Assembly (NCBI GenBank): GCA_001778055.1
Contig: MFFY01000028.1
Location: 1 to 7,778 of the forward strand
Direction of reading: 5' to 3'
DNA: 7,778 nucleotides
Source: Candidatus Falkowbacteria bacterium RIFCSPLOWO2_12_FULL_45_13
GTDB lineage: Bacteria > Patescibacteriota > Patescibacteriia > Patescibacteriales > GWC2-42-12
Shown: positions 1 through 5,252 of the stretch, in pieces
Numbering within the stretch: the first letter of the stretch is position 1
How the letters are laid out: each line of letters opens with the position of its first letter
Made by a program: the position numbers and the translations under genes
The notes under the pieces: generated by a model
What the model was told of the DNA's origin: nothing
The model's database searches: none
The model's input: the letters and a program-made list of their open reading frames with translations, nothing else

Positions 1-30
1 AGGAATCCCTTGGCCGCGTTTATGGCCAGT

Positions 31-62
31 ATAAGAGATTTCTCCCTTCGGTCGAAATGACA
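31..62. repeat. Possible end of a dispersed hairpin repeat
   Basis: ATTTC at 38-42 pairs with GAAAT at 54-58, and inside it TTCG (47-50) overlaps a second inverted match, CGAA (53-56). The wording of this segment (ATTTCTCCCTTCGGTCGAAATGACA-like) resembles intergenic hairpin repeats scattered in many copies through some bacterial genomes. That resemblance is from memory, and only one copy lies in this window. A second short inverted pair, TGGCC (11-15) with GGCCA (24-28), lies just to the left and may belong to the same element, whose other end would be outside the window. Confidence 0.4.
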
Positions 63-135
63 AAAAGAGTCGTTTTTTGAATTCTCGGACAGTCTGGCTT
101 CGCTCGCGCATTAAAGCAAAGTTTTTAAATTCAGC

Positions 136-242
136 ATTAAAATCAGCCAAAATTTTTCACTCCTCATTTTTTAAATTGCGCTTTTGAATTTTACCCCTTT
201 TCGGGCTAAAATTAAATCAGGATTAAAATCCATATTAAAATC
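136..242. repeat. Three ATTAAAATC direct repeats
   Basis: The nonamer ATTAAAATC occurs exactly at 136-144, 222-230 and 234-242, with a one-base-shorter variant at 211-218. The last two copies are 12 bp apart start to start, about one helical turn. In DNA this AT-rich some repetition is expected by chance, so a binding-site role is only a suggestion. Confidence 0.35.
184..212 (+). promoter_or_regulatory. Possible sigma-70-type promoter for the AI-2E family gene
   Basis: TTGAAT at 184-189 (4 of 6 matches to the -35 consensus) is followed after 17 bp by TAAAAT at 207-212 (5 of 6 matches to the -10 consensus). Transcription would start near 219 and leave a leader of roughly 88 bases before the gene at 307. 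The region is AT-rich, so chance matches are likely. A second -10-like sequence, GATAAT at 277-282, has no good -35 partner. Confidence 0.3.
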
Positions 243-250
243 ATGATTTT
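237..250. promoter_or_regulatory. Perfect 14-bp palindrome, possible operator
   Basis: AAAATCATGATTTT is a perfect inverted repeat with no spacer, centred between 243 and 244. It overlaps the last ATTAAAATC unit and lies in the leader between the proposed promoter and the AI-2E family gene, where a dimeric repressor could bind. No regulator is encoded nearby, so the role is inferred from symmetry and position only. Confidence 0.3.
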
Positions 251-306
251 TTATAGAAGTCAAAATTTTAACGGGCGATAATTAATTTATTTTAACACAA
301 ACTTAT

Positions 307-1389
307 ATGCAAACTTTCAACGGGGCAGGCGATACCAGTGGGGCGGCCAGGCCCAAGCCGCAATTTTATTTTTTATTGATTTTAATGGCCATAACTTTTG
401 TTTTGTCTTTTTACATCCTCCGGCCATTCCTGTTCGCCTTTACTCTGGCCATAGTTTTCGCCGTTTTATCCCAGCCGCTTTATCGCAAAATATTGAAATA
501 TAGTTTCCGGCGCGAAACTTTGGCGGCCTTTTTAACCACCGTCATCATCCTGATTTTAATCGTTACGCCGCTAGTCGCCCTGGTGGCGCAGATATTTAAG
601 GAGGCTAAAAATTTGTATATTACTTTGGCCATGGGTGGCGGCAAAGACGTAATATTAAATTCGTTAAACAGCTTGGTCGCTCAATTTTACGAGCGTTTTC
701 CCGGTTTGCCGGAGTTTTCGCTTAATTTTGACCAATATCTTAAACAAAGCTTAAGCTGGCTGGTAAATCATCTGGGCGTGGTTTTTTCCAACGTCGCCAG
801 CCTGATGGCCACGGCGTTTCTGTTTTTGATTTCACTTTTTTATCTCCTGAAAGACGGGTCGCGTTTGAGAAAGAAAATTATCAGCTTGAGCCCCTTGAAC
901 GATCGGGAGGATGAAATAATTTTTAAAAAATTGGAGCAGGCCATGAGTTCGGTGATTAAGGGCAATTTTTTAATCGCCATCATTCAGGGGACATTGACCG
1001 CCGTCGGTTTTGCCATCTTCGGCGTGCCGAATTTTATTCTCTGGGGCACGGCCGCGGGCATCGCCTCATTAATTCCCAGCGTCGGCACCTCGCTGGTATT
1101 TATTCCGACGATTATTTTACTCTTGGTCGGCGGGCAAACATTCGCCGCTATCGGCTTGCTGTTTTGGGGAGTTTTGGCGGTCGGGCTGATTGATAATCTG
1201 CTCGGGCCCAAGCTGATCGGGCGCGGCACCGGGCTGCATCCCTTGTTGATTCTTTTGTCCGTTTTGGGCGGCCTGGCTTTTTTCGGCCCGATCGGCTTTA
1301 TCTTGGGCCCGATTATCTTAAGCCTGCTATTTGCCTTATTGGATACTTATTATTATCTGGTTAATAAAAAATTTGAAAATAATAGTTAG
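307..1389 (+). CDS. AI-2E family (PerM/YdiK-like) transporter
   Basis: A 360-residue polytopic inner-membrane protein of the AI-2E transporter family (formerly UPF0118). Its members are thought to export small molecules or ions, and the substrate cannot be read from sequence. Hydrophobic segments lie near residues 20-38, 40-56, 72-97, 160-180, 220-240, 243-272, 276-296 and 308-346, giving the usual eight or so helices. A soluble stretch at about 98-155 separates the N-terminal helices from the rest, as is typical. Family signatures are visible in the second half: GNFLIAIIQG (219-228), the IPSVG stretch (256-260) and DNLLGPKLIG (296-305) followed by the glycine-rich FFGPIGFILGP region (325-335). 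Length is normal for the family. The ATG at 307 gives a short polar N-terminus before the first helix; no Shine-Dalgarno sequence is visible. It ends 74 bp before hydG and probably belongs to a separate transcript. Confidence 0.9.
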   Translation: MQTFNGAGDTSGAARPKPQFYFLLILMAITFVLSFYILRPFLFAFTLAIVFAVLSQPLYRKILKYSFRRETLAAFLTTVIILILIVTPLVALVAQIFKEAKNLYITLAMGGGKDVILNSLNSLVAQFYERFPGLPEFSLNFDQYLKQSLSWLVNHLGVVFSNVASLMATAFLFLISLFYLLKDGSRLRKKIISLSPLNDREDEIIFKKLEQAMSSVIKGNFLIAIIQGTLTAVGFAIFGVPNFILWGTAAGIASLIPSVGTSLVFIPTIILLLVGGQTFAAIGLLFWGVLAVGLIDNLLGPKLIGRGTGLHPLLILLSVLGGLAFFGPIGFILGPIILSLLFALLDTYYYLVNKKFENNS

Positions 1390-1394
1390 TATGG

Positions 1395-1423
1395 CTTACA
1401 CATTCTCTGATGTTGGCTAAAAT
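1395..1423 (+). promoter_or_regulatory. Possible promoter of the hydGEF operon
   Basis: CTTACA at 1395-1400 (4 of 6 matches to the -35 consensus), a 17-bp spacer and TAAAAT at 1418-1423 (5 of 6 matches to the -10 consensus) lie in the 74-bp gap between the AI-2E family gene and hydG. The start of transcription would be near 1430, leaving about 34 bases of leader. No terminator hairpin for the upstream gene is visible in the gap, so read-through from upstream is also possible. Confidence 0.35.
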
Positions 1424-1463
1424 TGTTAAAGCGCGCAAGTACCGTAATTAAGACATTGCGAGC

Positions 1464-2855
1464 ATGCCGAAACTTAATTTTAAAAAATTAAATATAATTG
1501 ACGCCGGCAAGATCCAAAAATTAATGACAGCTCAAACCAGTCCGGAGGAAATAAAAGATATTTTAGCCAAAGGAGAAGGGATGAAGGGGCTGGATTTAAG
1601 CGATTGCGCCAAGCTGCTTGCCATCGAGGATCAAGAGTTGTTGGCCAGGCTTTGGCAAAGCGCTAAAAAAGTAAAATTAGCCATCTATGGCCCGCGGCTG
1701 GTTTTATTCGCTCCTCTGTATTGCAGCAATTTTTGCATTAATGATTGCGAGTATTGCGCTTTTCACGTCCGCAATCCGGCCCGGCGCAAAAAATTATCTT
1801 TAGCCGAAATAAAAGAACAAGTGGAAATTTTAGAAGCCATGGGGCATAAGCGCTTGCTGTTGGAATTCGGCGAGCATCCGAAAGAAAACACGATTGATTA
1901 CGCGATTGAGGTGATTAAGACTATTTACGCGACAAAAAATGGCCGGGGCGAAATCAGGCGGGTGAATGTGAATTTGGCGGCCACGACGGTGGAAAATTAT
2001 CGGCGCTTGAAAGAAGCCGGCATCGGCACCTATCAATTATTCCAGGAAACCTACCACCGGCCGACCTATAAAAAGATGCACCATGGGCCGAAGGCGGATT
2101 ATGAACGGCAGCTCAAGGCCGTTTTTAACGCTTTCACGGCTGGCATTGACGATTTGGGCATCGGCGCTTTATTCGGTTTATATGACTATCGCTTTGAGGT
2201 TTTGTCTTTAGTCCGGCACGCTAAGTTCATGGATAAAGTTTTGGGCGTGGGGCCGCATACCATATCAGTGCCGCGCTTTCAATCGGCCCATAGCGTCAAT
2301 TTGGCTTTAAAATATCGTGTCAGCGATCGGGATTTTTTAAAATTGATCGCGGTCTTGCGGCTGGCCGTGCCTTATACCGGTATGATTATTTCAACTCGCG
2401 AAAGGCCTGATATCCGCCGCCAAGCTTTTGCCATCGGCGTCTCGCAGGCCAGCGCGGCTTCTAAAACAGAGCCTGGAGGGTATAAAAAGGCCGGCCGGCA
2501 GGCGGTCGAGGCGCAATTTAATCTCAACGATCATCGCAGTCTGGATGAAGTTGTCCGTGACATCTGCCGGCTTGGCTATTTGCCGAGCTTCTGTACGGCC
2601 TGCTACCGCCTGGGGCGCACCGGAGATCGTTTCATGCGGTTGGCCAAATCGGGTAAAATACAAGAAACCTGCCAGCCCAATGCTTTAGTGACTTTTAAAG
2701 AATATTTAGAAGATTACGCCAGCGCGGAAACCAGGCGAATCGGCGAAAAAATTATTTCAGATCATGCGACTAAAATAGAAAATTTAAAAATCAGGCAAAA
2801 GCTCGAGAGCGATCTAAAAAAAGTGGAACAAGGAAAAAGAGATTTGTATATTTAA
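1464..2855 (+). CDS. hydG: [FeFe]-hydrogenase maturase HydG (radical SAM tyrosine lyase)
   Basis: HydG cleaves tyrosine with S-adenosylmethionine to p-cresol and dehydroglycine. It turns the latter into CO and cyanide on a cysteine-bound iron, supplying Fe(CO)2(CN) units for the H-cluster. The 463-residue protein has normal length. The radical-SAM cluster motif CX3CX2C is at C91, C95 and C98 (CINDCEYC). The C-terminal CX2CX22C motif, which sets HydG apart from the thiazole enzyme ThiH, is intact at C377, C380 and C403. H265 in GPHTISVPR matches the conserved histidine known to hold the dangler iron. ISTRERP (309-315), GVSQASAASKTEPGGY (325-340) and CTACYRLGRTGDRFM (377-391) are also HydG-like. 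An additional cysteine, C87, lies four residues before the radical-SAM motif. The ATG at 1464 lacks a clear ribosome-binding site. It heads the tight cluster with hydE (16 bp downstream) and hydF. Confidence 0.97.
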   Translation: MPKLNFKKLNIIDAGKIQKLMTAQTSPEEIKDILAKGEGMKGLDLSDCAKLLAIEDQELLARLWQSAKKVKLAIYGPRLVLFAPLYCSNFCINDCEYCAFHVRNPARRKKLSLAEIKEQVEILEAMGHKRLLLEFGEHPKENTIDYAIEVIKTIYATKNGRGEIRRVNVNLAATTVENYRRLKEAGIGTYQLFQETYHRPTYKKMHHGPKADYERQLKAVFNAFTAGIDDLGIGALFGLYDYRFEVLSLVRHAKFMDKVLGVGPHTISVPRFQSAHSVNLALKYRVSDRDFLKLIAVLRLAVPYTGMIISTRERPDIRRQAFAIGVSQASAASKTEPGGYKKAGRQAVEAQFNLNDHRSLDEVVRDICRLGYLPSFCTACYRLGRTGDRFMRLAKSGKIQETCQPNALVTFKEYLEDYASAETRRIGEKIISDHATKIENLKIRQKLESDLKKVEQGKRDLYI

Positions 2856-2871
2856 TAATTAGCGGCGGCCA

Positions 2872-3951
2872 ATGGATGAGCTTAAGAAAAAAATACAAAA
2901 TTTTGACCAAAAAACTTTGCTTAAGTGTCTTAAAGCGCGGGGCTGGGAGCAAACAGAGCTGTTTAGGCTGTCCAGGCAAGTTAAAGAAAAAGTTTTTGGC
3001 CAACGGATTTGGTATCGCGGCATCATAGAATTTTCCAATCTTTGCCGGAATAATTGTTTTTACTGCGGCTTGAGAATTGGCAATAAAAAAGTTTATCGTT
3101 ATAAAATGAGCCTGCCGGAAATTGCCGCGGCCATGGATTTCATCAGGCGGGCGAACTATGGTTCGGTGGTTTTTCAGTCGGGTGAAATTCGCGGTCAGCG
3201 CTGGGAGAAATATCTGCTGGCGATTGTCCGGTTGACCAAAAAAAAATATCCCGGCCTGGCGATTACGGTTTCCTGCGGGGAACAAGACAGGGGCTTTTAT
3301 AAAAGATTGCGACAGGCCGGCGCTGACAGATATTTATTAAGGATAGAAACTTCCAGCCAAAAGCTGTACGAAAAATTGCATCCCAAATTAATGTCGTGGT
3401 CGCGGCGTTATCAATGTTTAAAGTGGCTTAAAGAACTGGGCTACCAGGTTGGCACGGGCGTGATGGTAGGTTTGCCAGGCCAGACGCCGGCGGATTTAAT
3501 CGGTGATTTAAGGTTTTTTAAAGACAGTCAATTTCATATGTTCGGACTGGGTCCTTACGTTATTCATAAAGATACGCCGTTAGCCGCGGTTAATGCGCGA
3601 AAGCAGTGGCGGGAAGACAAGGCAAAAATTTACCATTTAACTCTCAACTTTTTAGCCTTATTAAGAATTATCAGGCCAACGGCCAACATAGCCGCGGCCA
3701 CCGCTCTTGACGTTTTTAATCCATCGGGCAGGATTATGGCTTTGCAAGTGGCGGCTAACGTTATTATGCCGTCGGTTACTCCCAGAAAATACCGCGAACA
3801 TTATGTACTTTATCAAAATAAGCCCTGTCTGGACGAGGAGGCGAAACAATGCCTGGGATGCCTGACCGCCAAAATCAAGTCCGCCGGGCTGGAATCAGGC
3901 TTAGGAGAAGCGGGAACATCGCCCTTGTATCTAAAAATGGCCAGGAAATAG
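2872..3951 (+). CDS. hydE: [FeFe]-hydrogenase maturase HydE (radical SAM)
   Basis: HydE is a radical-SAM enzyme that acts after HydG, processing its iron-CO-CN-cysteine product on the way to the 2Fe subcluster with its dithiomethylamine bridge. The 359-residue protein has normal length. The CX3CX2C motif is C58, C62 and C65 (CRNNCFYC) within GIIEFSNLC, a HydE hallmark. Further family features are QSGE (102-105), RYLLRIETS (153-161), VGLPGQT (199-205), the GLGPYVIHKDTPL barrel strand (225-237) and ANVIMPSVTPRKYR (295-308). An optional second cluster site, CX7CX2C, is present at C319, C327 and C330; it has the same spacing as in Thermotoga maritima HydE, where it binds a non-essential cluster. 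BioB and PylB are related, but the motifs and the neighbours favour HydE. The start at 2872 is the first in-frame ATG after hydG. No strong Shine-Dalgarno sequence is seen. Confidence 0.96.
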   Translation: MDELKKKIQNFDQKTLLKCLKARGWEQTELFRLSRQVKEKVFGQRIWYRGIIEFSNLCRNNCFYCGLRIGNKKVYRYKMSLPEIAAAMDFIRRANYGSVVFQSGEIRGQRWEKYLLAIVRLTKKKYPGLAITVSCGEQDRGFYKRLRQAGADRYLLRIETSSQKLYEKLHPKLMSWSRRYQCLKWLKELGYQVGTGVMVGLPGQTPADLIGDLRFFKDSQFHMFGLGPYVIHKDTPLAAVNARKQWREDKAKIYHLTLNFLALLRIIRPTANIAAATALDVFNPSGRIMALQVAANVIMPSVTPRKYREHYVLYQNKPCLDEEAKQCLGCLTAKIKSAGLESGLGEAGTSPLYLKMARK

Positions 3952-3959
3952 TTTTATTT

Positions 3960-5243
3960 ATGTCCAAAAAAGTTGAATTTACCATTATCGCGATAACCGG
4001 CCGGATGAATGCCGGCAAATCGTCTTTGTTTAACCTATTGAGCGGACAGAAAAATTTCGCGATCGTCGATCTCCGGCCGGGCACGACGGCTGATACGGTT
4101 GCGACCAGGATGGAAATACATGATTTCGGTCCGGTCAAGCTTTTGGATACCGCCGGCATAGATGAGGGCTCTATTTTGGGCGAAAAAAAAAGAAAAAAAA
4201 CTTATGAAGCCATTGAGGAAGCCGACTTGACTTTAATCGTGGTTGATTTATTGAAATACGGGCAAAAAAATGATTTTTTCCCGGAGCGGGCGGTAGCTCG
4301 CAGAGCCAAGCATTATGGCAAGCAGGCTTTGATGGTTTATAATATTTTTAAGGCCGGCGGAATTAAGCCGGCGGACTTGGCCGCGCTGGAAAAGTCAGCC
4401 AATCAAAAATTAAATTTAGGCCTGAAAAGCCTTTGTCTTCAGGCGACTGATTTCAGGGAGCAAAAAAAGCTGGTTGATTTTATTAAACTAAATTTTCAGA
4501 GAAAAACGGCTGACGTCAATTTATTGCCGCTGGCTTACGATCGCGGTTATGTGCTTTTAAATATTCCCATGGATGAAGAAACGCCTTCATTAAGACTCTT
4601 GCGCCCGCAAGACATGGCCGTTGAAAGGCTGCTGCGACAGTATCTTATCCCGGTGCTGTATCGGCCGGATTTAAAAAAAGCCAGAGCCGGCGAGGCGGCG
4701 GAAAAACAGCGGTTTTTGGGAACGATTAAGCTTTTACAGGAATCTAAAGAAGGGCTGAAGCTAGTTATTACCGATAGCCAGGCGGTGGATATTTTGGACC
4801 GTTGGCTGCCTAAAGATATAAGCCTGACCACTTTTTCCGTCATGATGACGAATTATATGAGCGGCGGAAATTTAAAATTGTTTAGCCGCGGGCTGGGCGC
4901 GTTGGCGAAACTAAAAAATGGTGATAGAATTGTAATTATGGAAAGCTGTAATCATGATCGGAAATGCGATGATATCGGCACTAAGCAAATTCCCGGTTTG
5001 ATTAGGGTTAAACTGGGGTTAGAATTGAAGATAGATTTTTCTTTCGGCCGGCCGTTGCCTGACGACTTAAAGAAGTATAAATTAATCGTTCATTGCGGCG
5101 GCTGCATGATTGACCGCCAAAAATATCAGCGGCGGATAGTTAAAATAAAAGAAGCCGGCGTGCCGATAACCAACTATGGATTATTTTTAGCTTGGGTTCA
5201 TAATCATGCAGCGGTCGCCAGGGTGGTGAAAATTTTTAAGTAA
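3960..5243 (+). CDS. hydF: [FeFe]-hydrogenase maturation GTPase/scaffold HydF
   Basis: HydF is a GTPase with an iron-sulfur domain; it carries the assembled 2Fe subcluster and delivers it to apo-HydA. The order is GTPase (about 1-175), dimerisation region (about 185-290) and cluster-binding C-terminal domain (about 290-427). The P-loop is GRMNAGKS (14-21), the switch I region holds PGTT (40-43) and G3 is DTAG (63-66). The G4 motif NKxD is missing: the matching place reads NIFK (128-131). Cluster ligands are intact: C330 and H332 (CNH), 45 residues, then HCGGC (378-382) with C379 and C382, followed by the family's GVPITNYG (400-407). I place the start at the ATG at 3960 because the protein then begins MSKKVEF just before the GTPase strand and is 427 residues, near family length. 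A longer reading from 3849 adds 37 residues that only re-read the end of hydE. The gap to hydE is 8 bp. Confidence 0.95.
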   Translation: MSKKVEFTIIAITGRMNAGKSSLFNLLSGQKNFAIVDLRPGTTADTVATRMEIHDFGPVKLLDTAGIDEGSILGEKKRKKTYEAIEEADLTLIVVDLLKYGQKNDFFPERAVARRAKHYGKQALMVYNIFKAGGIKPADLAALEKSANQKLNLGLKSLCLQATDFREQKKLVDFIKLNFQRKTADVNLLPLAYDRGYVLLNIPMDEETPSLRLLRPQDMAVERLLRQYLIPVLYRPDLKKARAGEAAEKQRFLGTIKLLQESKEGLKLVITDSQAVDILDRWLPKDISLTTFSVMMTNYMSGGNLKLFSRGLGALAKLKNGDRIVIMESCNHDRKCDDIGTKQIPGLIRVKLGLELKIDFSFGRPLPDDLKKYKLIVHCGGCMIDRQKYQRRIVKIKEAGVPITNYGLFLAWVHNHAAVARVVKIFK

Positions 5244-5252
5244 TTTTATTTT

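Larger units (their letters stand above)
1..306. other. Left intergenic region without a convincing gene
   Basis: This stretch is mostly very AT-rich non-coding DNA. Three things can be seen in it: a hairpin-containing sequence at about 31-62 resembling a dispersed repeat, a set of ATTAAAATC units at 136-144, 222-230 and 234-242, and a palindrome at 237-250. The first 60-80 bases are open in two frames (stops at 58-60 and 78-80), so the tail of an upstream gene could end there. Neither fragment is long enough to recognise. No tRNA or other RNA gene was seen. Confidence 0.6.

Noticed and set aside
1..80. Tail of an upstream protein-coding gene
   Set aside because: Two frames are open from the edge to stops at 58-60 and 78-80, but the fragments are too short to recognise and the area looks like an intergenic repeat, so no gene is called.
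984..1229. Minus-strand open frame within the AI-2E family gene
   Set aside because: It is opposite a conserved membrane region of a recognised gene and has a low-complexity proline/threonine-rich translation typical of antisense shadows.
2428..2688. Second plus-strand frame inside hydG
   Set aside because: It is entirely contained in hydG over the conserved C-terminal cluster region; its arginine/alanine-rich product is a shadow of the hydG frame.
1464..2855. ThiH (thiazole synthesis tyrosine lyase) instead of HydG
   Set aside because: The C-terminal CX2CX22C motif, present here at C377, C380 and C403, is specific to HydG, and the neighbours are hydE and hydF rather than thiamine genes.
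2791..3285. Minus-strand open frame of 164 codons overlapping hydG and hydE
   Set aside because: It lies opposite two well-recognised genes, its composition follows from their codons, and it shows no domain or start signal.
2872..3951. BioB or PylB instead of HydE
   Set aside because: The GIIEFSNLCRNNCFYCGLR region, the auxiliary CX7CX2C site and the position between hydG and hydF all point to HydE.
3849..3959. Longer N-terminus for HydF starting at an ATG inside hydE
   Set aside because: The extra 37 residues re-read the end of hydE in another frame, are basic and low in recognisable structure, and make the protein longer than usual. The ATG at 3960 puts the start directly before the GTPase domain.
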